Part shown: piece by piece, positions 9,682-18,545 of the stretch
Layout of the letters: every line of letters begins with the position of its first letter
Numbering within the stretch: the stretch's first letter is position 1
From: Brevibacterium sp. HMSC07C04
GTDB lineage: Bacteria > Actinomycetota > Actinomycetes > Actinomycetales > Brevibacteriaceae
DNA: 64,000 nt
Assembly: GCF_001815905.1 (NCBI RefSeq)
Contig: NZ_KV823255.1
Coordinates: 97,188-161,187 of the forward strand
Reading direction: 5' to 3'
Position numbers and translations under genes: made by a program
Notes under the pieces: generated by a model
Told to the model about the DNA's origin: nothing
The model's input: only the letters and a program-made list of their open reading frames with translations
Databases searched by the model: none

Positions 9682-9747
9682 CTACGGCGGCTGCCTGAAA
9701 TCTGACCGCAGCCAGTCTCAGCTCAGGCGGTCCCGCATTATTCGACT

Positions 9748-10887
9748 TCAGCGCACCGTCAGACGCACAGCCGCGGATGCAGCTGCCTCCAGCGGTCCGC
9801 GCCGTGAGATGACAGCCTTCCACACCACGGCAATGCCGATGAGCACGACCGCGTGGACGGCGTACTCCGCGGTGGGGTCCATGCCCTTCGTCAGTTCAAG
9901 CAGAACGACGTGCAGCGAATATACGGTGAGTGTCATTGAGCCCGGTGCGTGCAGCGGCAGCAGCAGCCGCGCGGCGGCCACGGGGAAGCTGATGAACAGC
10001 AGGCAGAACACGCCGATGGCCGCCGCCGCTGCCCCCGCTGTGCCGATGAGGTCCAGGGGAGTGCCGGTGTGCGGTCCGCTTACTGCTAGCCACCACGGGG
10101 TGTCGGTGGGGACGGTTCCCCAGTTGCCGTAGAGCGTGGCCTGTTCGAGAAGGCCCGGTTTCTCGGCTGCCGAAGCCGAAAGCACCTCCCAGCCGTGCCA
10201 CACCATCAGCAGGCTCGAGACGGCTGGAGCCATGACGGCTGCTCCCAAGCCCGCGGCTGTCGCTGTTATCGCGGACTGCCGTGACCAGCGGACGTGCGCT
10301 AAGGCCATGCCCACGAGGATGTAGCTCATCCACTGCAGCGCCGGATAGTAGCCGGTGAGGACAATTGACTGCAGAAGGCCCACCGGATCGAAAAGCGAAT
10401 AGAGGCTTGGGACCGCGAGGTCCTGTTCGAGCTGCCAATGCGCACGGATGGCGTGGGAGGCGAAGGGGGAAGCCACAAGCCACACGGCAGCCAGTGCTGC
10501 CAGCGTGCGCCCGCGCAGGGGCAGCAGGACAGAGGCTGCGATGAACAGGAAACCGTAGACGGTCAGAATGATTGCCAGGCGAGTGCTGATGGTGCCGAGC
10601 AACAGACCTACCGTGAAGATGATGACCCCGCGAACAACCGCGGCTGCGATGGCTTTGCCCGGGGTGGACAGTGATCGTGACTGTGAGGCCAGAACGAGCG
10701 AAAACCCGGCCAGAACAGCAAACAGGGCGCTTGAACGACCGGCGAACATCACGGCCCAGGTCGGTTCGAAGTCGTCAGTATTGAGACGGTAGACATGGGT
10801 GACGACCATGCCGAAGAGAGCTGAGCCGCGGGCCGCATCAATCCAGAGCAGACGCCCCTGCGGAAAGACCCTGTCAATCGGGTTCAT
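9748..10887 (-). CDS. Multipass membrane acyltransferase-like protein (DUF1624/DUF418 type)
   Basis: A 379-residue, strongly hydrophobic protein with about ten membrane helices. It begins with 'RLLWIDAARGSALFGMVV', the hallmark opening of the heparan-alpha-glucosaminide N-acetyltransferase-like/DUF1624 and DUF418 membrane families, including the conserved ID-ARG and an early His in 'VVTHVYR'. A late 'LTVYSLHVVLLE' helix resembles the DUF418 C-terminal end. Such proteins are thought to move acyl groups across the membrane onto cell-surface sugars, but the substrate here is unknown. It is opposite in direction to dapB and dapA and 73 bases from dapA, so it looks inserted into a dap block. Confidence 0.75.
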   Translation of the reverse strand: MNPIDRVFPQGRLLWIDAARGSALFGMVVTHVYRLNTDDFEPTWAVMFAGRSSALFAVLAGFSLVLASQSRSLSTPGKAIAAAVVRGVIIFTVGLLLGTISTRLAIILTVYGFLFIAASVLLPLRGRTLAALAAVWLVASPFASHAIRAHWQLEQDLAVPSLYSLFDPVGLLQSIVLTGYYPALQWMSYILVGMALAHVRWSRQSAITATAAGLGAAVMAPAVSSLLMVWHGWEVLSASAAEKPGLLEQATLYGNWGTVPTDTPWWLAVSGPHTGTPLDLIGTAGAAAAAIGVFCLLFISFPVAAARLLLPLHAPGSMTLTVYSLHVVLLELTKGMDPTAEYAVHAVVLIGIAVVWKAVISRRGPLEAAASAAVRLTVR

Positions 10888-10960
10888 GCTTGTGATTGTG
10901 CCACGGTCCGCCGCCGAGTGAGGAAGCACAGCCCCAGCCGCTGACGGTACAGTAGGAGGC

Positions 10961-11878
10961 ATGGCTACACAGGGAGATTCACAAGCAGCGCAGGCGACCG
11001 CCGCTTTCGGTCGCGTTGGTACGGCTATGCTGACGCCCTTCAAGGGCGAAGACGTCGACTTCGATGCGGCGCAGGCGGTGGCCGAACACCTGGTGAACAC
11101 GGGCAACGACATGCTGGTCGTCTCCGGCACCACTGGCGAATCTCCAACAACGTCATTTGACGAAAAGGGCGACCTGCTGCGCGCGGTGAAAGAAGCTGTT
11201 CCCGAGCACGTGCGCATTGTCGCGGGCATCGGCACAAACGACACGCGCAGCAGTATCGCCAATGTCGAACAGGCCGTCGAAGCCGGAGCCCACGGACTTC
11301 TGGCCGTCACCCCGTACTACTCCAAGCCATCGCAGGCGGCGATCGCTGCGCACATGCGGGCAGTCGCCGGGGCTTCGGACCTGCCGCTGATGCTCTATGA
11401 CATTCCAGGCCGTTCGGGTGTTCCCATTGAAGCCGAAACGCTGATCGAGCTTGCCGATTGTCCTACAATCCTGGCGGTCAAAGATGCCAAGGGCGATATC
11501 GCATCGTCTATCGAGGTCATGGCGAAAACCGACCTCGTCTACTACTCGGGCGAAGACGCCCTCAACCTGCCGCTGCTTGCCGCCGGCGCCGTCGGCGTAG
11601 TGTCGGTCGCCGGGCACGTAGTCGCCCGTCCTCTGTCTGAAATGGTGGATCTGGTCGCTGCGAATGACATCGCCTCGGCTCGCCGCCTGGCCCTGGACCT
11701 TGTTCCTGTGGTCGACGCAATCATGAATCACATGCCCGGGGTGGTTTCCGCTAAGGCCTGTCTTGAACTCATGGGCGTGATTCCCTCCCGCGCAGTGCGC
11801 ATGCCTCTTCTGCCGGCCACGCCAGAACAGGTCGACTTCCTGCGCCGAACATTGGAAGGACACGGTTTTCTTCAGTGA
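10961..11878 (+). CDS. dapA: 4-hydroxy-tetrahydrodipicolinate synthase
   Basis: A 305-residue DHDPS with a (beta/alpha)8 barrel. The Schiff-base lysine is Lys174 in 'AVKDAKGD'; Tyr146 in 'LYDIPGRSG', the SGTTGE loop (55-60) and 'TPYYSKP' supply the remaining active-site residues. It condenses pyruvate with aspartate semialdehyde at the entry to the lysine/DAP branch. AGGAGG precedes the ATG. The last codons overlap the GTG start of rnj by four bases, a pairing common in actinobacteria. Confidence 0.96.
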   Translation: MATQGDSQAAQATAAFGRVGTAMLTPFKGEDVDFDAAQAVAEHLVNTGNDMLVVSGTTGESPTTSFDEKGDLLRAVKEAVPEHVRIVAGIGTNDTRSSIANVEQAVEAGAHGLLAVTPYYSKPSQAAIAAHMRAVAGASDLPLMLYDIPGRSGVPIEAETLIELADCPTILAVKDAKGDIASSIEVMAKTDLVYYSGEDALNLPLLAAGAVGVVSVAGHVVARPLSEMVDLVAANDIASARRLALDLVPVVDAIMNHMPGVVSAKACLELMGVIPSRAVRMPLLPATPEQVDFLRRTLEGHGFLQ

Positions 11879-13575
11879 TTGAACTGCCAACCGACCTCGG
11901 AACACCCCCGAAGGTCGACACCAACGCCCTGCGGATCGTAGCTCTCGGCGGTCTCGGTGAGGTTGGGCGCAACATGACGGTCTTCGAGACCGGCGGCAAG
12001 CTCCTCATCATCGATGCCGGTGTGCTCTTTCCCGAAGAAGAACAGCCGGGAGTCGATCTCATCCTGCCGGACTTCTCGTACCTCGACGGGCGGGAAAAAG
12101 ACGTTGTCGGCATTGCGCTGACCCACGGCCACGAAGATCACATCGGTGCTGTGCCGTATTTGCTGCGCAAGCTGGGCCGCGACGTCCCGATCCTCGGCTC
12201 GACTCTGACACTGGCTCTCGTGGAGCCGAAGCTCAAAGAGCACCGTGTGAGGGCCAGAACGAAAGTCGTGTCCGAAGGCGACCGCGAAAAGCTCGGTCCG
12301 TTCGACCTTGAATTCATTGCCGTCAACCATTCGATTCCTGATGCTCTTGCCGTTTTCCTGCGCACAGACGCGGGAACCATCCTGCACACCGGCGACTTCA
12401 AAATGGACCAGCTGCCGCTGGATGGGCGGATAACAGACCTGCGCTCTTTCGCCAGGGTCGGAGAAGAAGGTGTTGACCTTTTCCTCACTGATTCCACGAA
12501 TGCGGAAGTTCCCGGCTTCACCGCTCATGAGCGCAATATCGGGCGGGTCCTCGAACAGCAGTTCAGCCACGCATCGCGCCGGGTGATCGTGGCGTCCTTT
12601 GCATCGCACGTCCACCGCGTGCAGCAGGTTCTCGAAGCCGCAGTCGCCCACGGTCGCAAAGTGGCCTTTGTCGGCCGCTCCATGGTGCGGAATATGAAGA
12701 TCGCCCAGGAGCTCGGCTATCTCAAAGCGCCCGCGGGCTCCATCATCGATCTCAAACAGGTTGACGATCTTCCCGAAGACCAGGTTGTGCTCATGTGCAC
12801 CGGTTCTCAGGGCGAGCCCATGGCCGCACTGTCGCGCATGGCCAACGGCACCCACCAGATCGACCTCAACGAAGACGACACCGTCATCTTGGCAAGTTCG
12901 CTTATCCCCGGGAACGAAAACTCAGTGTCCCGCGTGATCAACGGTCTGATGCGCTTGGGCGCAACCGTCATCCACAAGGGCAACGCCGCGGTTCACGTCT
13001 CCGGCCACGCTTCGGCAGGTGAGCTCCTGTACGCCTATAACATCGTCAAACCCAGAGGCGTTATGCCGGTGCACGGCGAATGGCGCCACATGCTGGCCAA
13101 CGCCAAACTGGCGATGGACACCGGGGTGCCCAAGGAGAAGGTCGTCGTGGCTGATGACGGCTGGGTTGTCGACCTCAAGAACGGGCAGGCCTCAATTGTC
13201 GGGGCCGTGCCGTGTGAGTACGTCTTCGTTGACGGCAAATCGGTCGGCTATGTCACGGAAGACGATCTGCGCGACCGCCGCGTGCTTGCCGGCGAGGGCT
13301 TTGTGTCGATCTTCATGACGATCGATGTGAAGAACCGCGAAATCGTTGCCGGACCGGAAATCCACACGCGGGGTGTCGCTGAGCACGACCGCGTGTTCGA
13401 CACCATCAAGCCGAAGATCGCCAAGGCGGTGGAGGACGCTCTGGACGACGGAGTGAAGAATCAGCACCGTCTGCAGCAGATCATCCGCCGCACCATTGGC
13501 CGCTGGCTGTCGACCAAGCTGCGCCGCGGCCCCATGATCGTGCCGATGGTGGTGCTTGTCGGCGGCGAGGACTGA
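11875..13575 (+). CDS. rnj: Ribonuclease J
   Basis: A 566-residue metallo-beta-lactamase/beta-CASP ribonuclease. The zinc-binding motif HGHEDH (84-89) follows the 'LGGLGEVGRNM' opening typical of RNase J; 'HTGDFKMD', 'GSQGEPMAAL' and 'HVSGHAS' are the later metal and beta-CASP motifs. It combines endonuclease and 5'-3' exonuclease activity in mRNA decay and rRNA maturation, complementing PNPase encoded upstream. Its GTG start overlaps the dapA stop (GTGA). A terminator follows 21 bases after the stop. Confidence 0.96.
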   Translation: MIELPTDLGTPPKVDTNALRIVALGGLGEVGRNMTVFETGGKLLIIDAGVLFPEEEQPGVDLILPDFSYLDGREKDVVGIALTHGHEDHIGAVPYLLRKLGRDVPILGSTLTLALVEPKLKEHRVRARTKVVSEGDREKLGPFDLEFIAVNHSIPDALAVFLRTDAGTILHTGDFKMDQLPLDGRITDLRSFARVGEEGVDLFLTDSTNAEVPGFTAHERNIGRVLEQQFSHASRRVIVASFASHVHRVQQVLEAAVAHGRKVAFVGRSMVRNMKIAQELGYLKAPAGSIIDLKQVDDLPEDQVVLMCTGSQGEPMAALSRMANGTHQIDLNEDDTVILASSLIPGNENSVSRVINGLMRLGATVIHKGNAAVHVSGHASAGELLYAYNIVKPRGVMPVHGEWRHMLANAKLAMDTGVPKEKVVVADDGWVVDLKNGQASIVGAVPCEYVFVDGKSVGYVTEDDLRDRRVLAGEGFVSIFMTIDVKNREIVAGPEIHTRGVAEHDRVFDTIKPKIAKAVEDALDDGVKNQHRLQQIIRRTIGRWLSTKLRRGPMIVPMVVLVGGED

Positions 13576-13596
13576 GCACCGAAGCCAAGACCTGCT

Positions 13597-13628
13597 GGCT
13601 GGGCGAGGGAAGTACCCCTCGCCCAGCC
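13597..13628 (+). terminator. Terminator after rnj
   Basis: A perfect 13-bp stem (13597-13609 with 13616-13628), 6-nt loop, followed by TGTTTAT. It sits between convergent rnj and the IclR gene and could serve both strands. Confidence 0.85.
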
Positions 13629-13657
13629 TGTTTATATGAGGCATGTTGGAGCGTGCT

Positions 13658-14386
13658 TCAGTGCCGAGAAGCCCACACTGCGGTCAGCTTTGCCGCGGCG
13701 GTGTGCAGCGCCTTGGCCACAGAATCGTAGACGTCTTCTGTCAGGCGGGAAGTCGGCGATGATGTTGACAGCGCGGCTGGCACCGGTGCGCCGGGCACAT
13801 GAACGGCCAGGCAGCGAACGCCCACTTCCTGCTCTTCGTCATCAAGGGCGAATCCGCGTTCTCGGCTCAGAGTGAGCTCCGCGCGCAACGCCTGGTCATC
13901 AGCTGCCGAGGCGGAGCCGAGTATCGCGTCCACTTCACCGGGTTGCAGGTGGGCCAGTGTCGCTTTGCCCACGCCCGAACTGTGCATGGGAACCCGGGCG
14001 CCGACTTCTGTGAACATTCGCATGGATCGGCGGGACGCGGCCTGGGCAACGTAGGTCATGGTCGTGCCCTGCATAAAAGCGAGGTTGACGGTCTCTCCGA
14101 GTTCTTCGGCCAGGCGGTCGAGGATCGGCTGGAGGTCATAGCCGACCTGGGACGCTGCCTGCGCTCCCAGTCGAATGAGGGCTGCTCCCAGGGAATAGCG
14201 CTTGTCGGGAAGCTGGCCCACATAGCCTCGGGCTGACAGGGTCGCAAGGATTCGGTGAACTGTCGGGGCGGGCAGGTTCAGCTGTTCTGCAAGGTCGATC
14301 GAGCGGGCGGCCCCGCCCATGGAGCCGAGCGCTTCGAGTACGTCGAGGGTGCGGTCAACCGATTGGACTCGCGACGTCGGTGCCAT
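13658..14386 (-). CDS. IclR family transcriptional regulator
   Basis: A 242-residue IclR protein: an N-terminal winged helix-turn-helix (about residues 8-70, 'LAEQLNLPAPTVHRILATL') and a C-terminal effector domain with 'VGARVPMHSSGVGKATLAH' and the late 'VRCLAVHVP' block. IclR regulators often control glyoxylate, glycolate or aromatic-acid use. It is divergent from a GlcD-like oxidase and malate synthase, whose substrates and products are linked by glyoxylate, so they are its likely targets. AAGGAGG precedes the ATG at 14386. Ligand unknown. Confidence 0.9.
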   Translation of the reverse strand: MAPTSRVQSVDRTLDVLEALGSMGGAARSIDLAEQLNLPAPTVHRILATLSARGYVGQLPDKRYSLGAALIRLGAQAASQVGYDLQPILDRLAEELGETVNLAFMQGTTMTYVAQAASRRSMRMFTEVGARVPMHSSGVGKATLAHLQPGEVDAILGSASAADDQALRAELTLSRERGFALDDEEQEVGVRCLAVHVPGAPVPAALSTSSPTSRLTEDVYDSVAKALHTAAAKLTAVWASRH

Positions 14387-14462
14387 TGTGCCTCCTTGCT
14401 GCACGCACAAACCGGTGCGATGTATAACACATCTAGGGTAGTATATTGATTTCGCTAGATGG

Positions 14463-14478
14463 AAATGAAAATTCATTT
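14463..14478. promoter_or_regulatory. Candidate IclR operator between iclR-type gene and glcD-like gene
   Basis: Perfect 7-bp inverted repeat AAATGAA-AA-TTCATTT in an AT-rich island of the 145-bp divergent control region. Including flanks it reads GGAAAT...ATTTTC, resembling the GGAAAT/ATTTCC half sites described for E. coli IclR. Binding is inferred from symmetry and position. Confidence 0.5.
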
Positions 14479-14531
14479 TCAGACTCTGCTGCCTATACGC
14501 AAAATGCCGCTGATAGTCAAAAGGTGGGCCG

Positions 14532-15917
14532 ATGCTCGAAGAACTGATCTCCTCCCTGCCCGACGGTGTTGTCACCGTCAATCCAGACCAGATGGAGGCG
14601 TACCGTCGCGACCGCGCGAACGATCCCAATGCCGGAATGCCGCTGGCCGTTGTGCGGGCTCGCAGTGCCGAACACGTGCAGACTGCAGTTCGCTGGGCCG
14701 CCGAGCATGACGTTCCCGTCATTCCCCGTGGTGCCGGTTCCGGTCTGTCCGGCGGTTCGACCGCGCAGGACGGCGCCATCGTCATCTCCCTGGACAAGAT
14801 GCGCGACATCACCATCGACGTCGCAACCCGCACGGCCGTCGTGCAGCCCGGCGCGTACAACGGGGAGGTCAATGCTGCGGCGCAGGCAGAGGGGCTGTGG
14901 TACCCGCCGGACCCTGCTTCGCGCGAGTTCTGTTCGATCGGCGGCAATATTTCGACCAACGCCGGCGGTCTGTGCTGCGTGAAGTACGGTGTCACAACGG
15001 ACTACGTTCTGGGTCTGAAGGTGGTGCTGGCCGACGGCAAGCTCATCACCCTGGGCGGTCCGCGCGTGAAGGACGTGGCGGGCTTTTCGCTGACCAAGCT
15101 GTTCATCGGCTCCGAAGGTGCGCTCGGCATCGTCGTGGAGATCACCCTGCGGCTGGTTCCCAAGCAGCGCACCCCCTCGACCCTCGTGGCTGTCTTCCCC
15201 AGTCTCGAGTGCTCCTCGAAGGCGGTGCTCGACATCACCCGCGGCATGCAGCCGTCCATGCTCGAATTCATGGACAATGCGACCATCAACGCGGTTGAAG
15301 ATGACCTGCGCATGGGGTTGGATCGCGCTGCGGCGGCCATGCTCATCATCCAGTCGGATGAACCTGCAGAGTTTGCCGCATTCGAAATGCAGCGGATGGA
15401 AGACATCTGCAACGCGGCCGGGGCCACCGAGTGCCTGTCGACAACCGACCCGGATGAAGGTGAGCAGTTCGCCTTTGCCCGCCGTCATGCAATTCCGGCC
15501 ATCGAGAAGACCGGCTCCATCCTTCTGGAGGACGTCGGTGTCCCCATTCCCAAGCTGGGTGACCTCGTTGTGGGCATTGCCGAGATCGCAGAGCGCAATG
15601 GTGTGCGCATTCCCGTTATGGCCCACGCCGGTGACGGCAACACCCACCCGCTCGTCGTCTTCGACCCCACTGTTGAAGGCGAAGAGGAGCGGGCCAACAA
15701 GGCCTACGGTGAGGTTATGAGCCTGGCCATCAACCTGGGCGGAACCATCACGGGTGAGCACGGCGTCGGCAAGCTCAAGCAGCCGTGGCTGAAGGACTAC
15801 CTGGGCGACGATGTGTACGAACTCAACGAGCGCATCAAAAAGGCACTGGATCCCCAGGGCATTCTCAATCCCGGGACGATGGTTGTCGTAGGACCGCACG
15901 CTAAGCCCAACGCCTGA
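14532..15917 (+). CDS. glcD: FAD-linked oxidase, glycolate oxidase subunit GlcD-like
   Basis: A 461-residue flavoprotein of the FAD_binding_4 plus FAD-oxidase_C type. The FAD loop 'PRGAGSGLSGGSTAQDG' (about residues 71-87), 'CSIGGNISTNAGG' and the C-terminal metal/active-site motif 'HAGDGNTHP' and 'GEHGVGKLK' are present. Relatives oxidise glycolate or D-lactate. GlcE and GlcF partners are absent, so it may act as a stand-alone D-2-hydroxyacid dehydrogenase or use another electron acceptor. The neighbouring malate synthase consumes glyoxylate, which favours glycolate over lactate. AAGGTGG precedes the ATG. Confidence 0.82.
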   Translation: MLEELISSLPDGVVTVNPDQMEAYRRDRANDPNAGMPLAVVRARSAEHVQTAVRWAAEHDVPVIPRGAGSGLSGGSTAQDGAIVISLDKMRDITIDVATRTAVVQPGAYNGEVNAAAQAEGLWYPPDPASREFCSIGGNISTNAGGLCCVKYGVTTDYVLGLKVVLADGKLITLGGPRVKDVAGFSLTKLFIGSEGALGIVVEITLRLVPKQRTPSTLVAVFPSLECSSKAVLDITRGMQPSMLEFMDNATINAVEDDLRMGLDRAAAAMLIIQSDEPAEFAAFEMQRMEDICNAAGATECLSTTDPDEGEQFAFARRHAIPAIEKTGSILLEDVGVPIPKLGDLVVGIAEIAERNGVRIPVMAHAGDGNTHPLVVFDPTVEGEEERANKAYGEVMSLAINLGGTITGEHGVGKLKQPWLKDYLGDDVYELNERIKKALDPQGILNPGTMVVVGPHAKPNA

Positions 15918-15987
15918 TTCTGGCTATGCGGAGGCCTGTTGGGGCGGCTGTTGACTCCAGCGGGACCTTCCGCCTAATCTTTCAATG

Positions 15988-16017
15988 TGTGAATCAAAGA
16001 TTTCACAATGTGGAATC
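15988..16017. promoter_or_regulatory. Half-site cluster upstream of malate synthase
   Basis: GATTTCACA (15999-16007) and TGTGGAATC (16009-16017) form an inverted repeat with one mismatch, and a third half site TGTGAATC lies at 15988-15995. The cluster ends 20 bases before the aceB ATG. It could bind the neighbouring IclR protein or a CRP/RamB-type regulator; which one is unknown. Confidence 0.5.
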
Positions 16018-16037
16018 ACACGAATAGGAGACAGACA

Positions 16038-17636
16038 ATGACCACTGCCGATCTGCAGCTTCCTGAAGGCATGGAAATCACCGCTGAGCTCAAACCCGAA
16101 TACTCCAAGGTCCTCACCGCTGAGGCCCTGCAGCTCATCGCCGACCTCCACCGCAAGTACGAAGGCGAACGCCAGGAGCGCCTGGCGGCGCGCATCGAGC
16201 GTCAGAAGTTCTTGGACGAAGGCGGCGAGCTCGACTTCCTTGAAGAGACCAAGGCCATTCGCGAAGACGATTCGTGGCAGGTGGCACCTCCGGCCCCCGG
16301 TCTGGAGGACCGCCGTGTTGAGGTCACCGGCCCCACCTACCGCAAGATGACGATCAACGCGCTGAACTCCGGCGCCAAGGCGTGGCTGGCCGACCAGGAA
16401 GACGCCAACACCCCCGCCTGGGATTCCGTCATCGGCGGGCAGATCAACCTGCTTGACGCGACCAACCGTGAAATCGACTTCGTTGCCGAAGAGACCGGCA
16501 AGGAATACAAGCTGCGTCCAGATGAAGAGCTGCCCACCATCATCGTCCGCCCCCGCGGCTGGCACATGACCGAAAAGCACATCCTCGTGGACGGCAACCC
16601 CGTCTCCGGTTCGATCGTCGACTTCGTTCTGTACTTCGCAAGTGCAGGCCGCAAGCAGATCGAAAAGGGCCGCGGCCCGTACTTCTATCTGCCGAAGATG
16701 GAATCGCACCTGGAAGCGCGCCTGTGGAACAACATCTTCGTTGATGCCCAGGAAGCTCTCGGTGTTCCGCGCGGCACCATCCGCGCCACCTGCCTCATCG
16801 AGACCTACCCGGCGGCATTCGAAATGGAGGAGATCCTCTACGAACTGCGCGAACACTCCTCGGGTCTGAACGCCGGTCGCTGGGACTACATCTTCTCGGT
16901 CATCAAGACCCACAGGAATAAGGGCGAAGACTGGATCACCCCGGACCGCGCCCAGGTCACCATGACCGTTCCGTTCATGCGCGCCTACACCGAACTTCTG
17001 GTGCGCACCTGCCACAAGCGCGGCGCGCACGCCATCGGCGGTATGTCGGCCTTCATTCCCTCGAAGGATGAAGAAGCCAACAAGAAGGCCTACGACCAGG
17101 TCACGAACGACAAGTCGCGTGAGGCCGGCGACGGCTTCGACGGTTCGTGGGTTGCCCACCCCGGAATGGTGGAAACCTGTAAGGAAGCCTTCACCAAGGT
17201 TCTGGGCGAGCGCCCCAACCAGATCGACAAGAAGCGCGAAGACGTCAGCGTTTCCGCGACTGACCTGCTCAGTGTGAAGGACACTCCCGGCCAGATCACT
17301 GAAGGCGGGCTGCGCACCAACATCTCGGTGGGCATCCAGTACGTCCAGTCGTGGCTCAACGGCAACGGCGCAGCCGCCATCAACGGTCTGATGGAGGACG
17401 CCGCGACCGCAGAAATCTCGCGCAGCCAGGTGTGGCAGTGGGTGAAGGAAGGCGTGAAGCTCGACGACTCCGGCGAGCAGATCACGAAGGACTTCGTCCA
17501 GAAGCTCATCGACGAAGAGACTGCCAAGCTCTCGGGTGACAACCTCGAGCAGGCAACCAAGCTCTTCACCGAAATGGCGCTGGATGAGGAATACCACGAC
17601 TTTCTCACCCTTCCCGCCTATGAACTGCTGGGCTGA
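16038..17636 (+). CDS. aceB: Malate synthase A
   Basis: A 532-residue malate synthase A, the usual length for the A isoform. 'ADQEDANTPAWDSV' carries the Mg-binding Glu/Asp region, 'IIVRPRGWHMTEKHI' the conserved Arg, and 'IGGMSAFIPSKDEEANKKA' the late signature. It condenses glyoxylate with acetyl-CoA to malate. Isocitrate lyase is not in the window; here glyoxylate probably comes from the GlcD-like oxidase just upstream. The ATG at 16038 is preceded by AGGAG; a longer reading adding ten residues would begin inside the operator-like palindrome and is rejected. Confidence 0.95.
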   Translation: MTTADLQLPEGMEITAELKPEYSKVLTAEALQLIADLHRKYEGERQERLAARIERQKFLDEGGELDFLEETKAIREDDSWQVAPPAPGLEDRRVEVTGPTYRKMTINALNSGAKAWLADQEDANTPAWDSVIGGQINLLDATNREIDFVAEETGKEYKLRPDEELPTIIVRPRGWHMTEKHILVDGNPVSGSIVDFVLYFASAGRKQIEKGRGPYFYLPKMESHLEARLWNNIFVDAQEALGVPRGTIRATCLIETYPAAFEMEEILYELREHSSGLNAGRWDYIFSVIKTHRNKGEDWITPDRAQVTMTVPFMRAYTELLVRTCHKRGAHAIGGMSAFIPSKDEEANKKAYDQVTNDKSREAGDGFDGSWVAHPGMVETCKEAFTKVLGERPNQIDKKREDVSVSATDLLSVKDTPGQITEGGLRTNISVGIQYVQSWLNGNGAAAINGLMEDAATAEISRSQVWQWVKEGVKLDDSGEQITKDFVQKLIDEETAKLSGDNLEQATKLFTEMALDEEYHDFLTLPAYELLG

Positions 17637-17673
17637 TGGAGCCCTGAGCTGAAGGCCTTCCGCCTGACGCTCG

Positions 17674-17716
17674 CACACTGTGGCCCTCGCGAAGTATTCG
17701 CGGGGGCCACAGTGTG
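17674..17716. terminator. Bidirectional terminator between aceB and the fructosamine-kinase-like gene
   Basis: A 20-bp, almost perfect stem (17674-17693 with 17697-17716, one G-T pair) with a GTA loop lies between convergent genes. It is followed by TTCT on the + strand. Confidence 0.85.
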
Positions 17717-17753
17717 TTCTGGCTTCTGCCGGAGAGCAGTTGCCAGGTGGCAG

Positions 17754-18524
17754 CTACTTGCCGCGCAGAACCTCTGCCGCGGCAGAAACCGTGTCCGGGG
17801 TGTACATCGACCCGAACAGGTGAACGTGGGCCAGAAGGCCGAAAAGCTGGTGGGCGGGAATGTCGTTCCGCCACTTCTTCGGCATGGCGTGCTCGGACTC
17901 ATAGCCGGCATAGATCTCATCGAGGTGAGGCGCACCGAACATGGCGAGCATCGCCAAATCCTCTAATCGGTGGCCGCCGTGGGCCGCCGGGTCGATGAGC
18001 ACCGCACCGTCGACCGTCCACATGAGGTTCCCGCTCCACAGATCCCCGTGGACGCGTGCCGGATCTTCGGCGGGCCCACCGGCTATCCCGTCGTAGGCCC
18101 CATCAGCGATGAGGTTGACAGCGTCTTCAACCGTGCTTGCGCCCCGGTCGCCCAGCTGCCCACGGGTCCGTTCCAACAGCGGGCGCAGACGATCTTCCGC
18201 CCAGAACTCACCAAAGGATTCACGAGGTGCCGTCGGCACCTCGAACGGCTGACTCAGGGGACCGAAGTAGGCGGGGGAGTGGGGCGCCCAGCCGAACCCG
18301 GATGCTCCGCTGTTGTGCAGGAGGGCCAGCTGCGCACCAAAGGTGCGCGCCGCCTCGGGAGTCGATGGGGCAGGCTCCAGTCGTTGAAGCTCCAGCCGGT
18401 CATCTGCCACGCCGAGTACGCGAACCACCGGAATGACTCCCGGTTCAGCAAGCCACCGCAGACCGGCGGCCTCGGCTTCGAAGAAACCGGCAGGTGTACC
18501 GTTGCGCTGCTTTGTGAAAGTCAT
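17754..18524 (-). CDS. Fructosamine-3-kinase family protein
   Basis: A 256-residue kinase of the fructosamine kinase/APH-like fold. The catalytic loop HGDLWSGN (159-166) and the metal-binding 'LIDPAAHGGHRLEDLAM' (Asp178) are intact; the N-terminal lobe is short, as in bacterial members. The enzymes phosphorylate ketoamines formed by glycation, which then decompose, repairing proteins or salvaging glycated amino acids and sugars. It stands alone, convergent with aceB and followed upstream by an unrelated membrane gene. Confidence 0.85.
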   Translation of the reverse strand: MTFTKQRNGTPAGFFEAEAAGLRWLAEPGVIPVVRVLGVADDRLELQRLEPAPSTPEAARTFGAQLALLHNSGASGFGWAPHSPAYFGPLSQPFEVPTAPRESFGEFWAEDRLRPLLERTRGQLGDRGASTVEDAVNLIADGAYDGIAGGPAEDPARVHGDLWSGNLMWTVDGAVLIDPAAHGGHRLEDLAMLAMFGAPHLDEIYAGYESEHAMPKKWRNDIPAHQLFGLLAHVHLFGSMYTPDTVSAAAEVLRGK

Positions 18525-18545
18525 GTCTTCAGTCTATGAGCAGCC

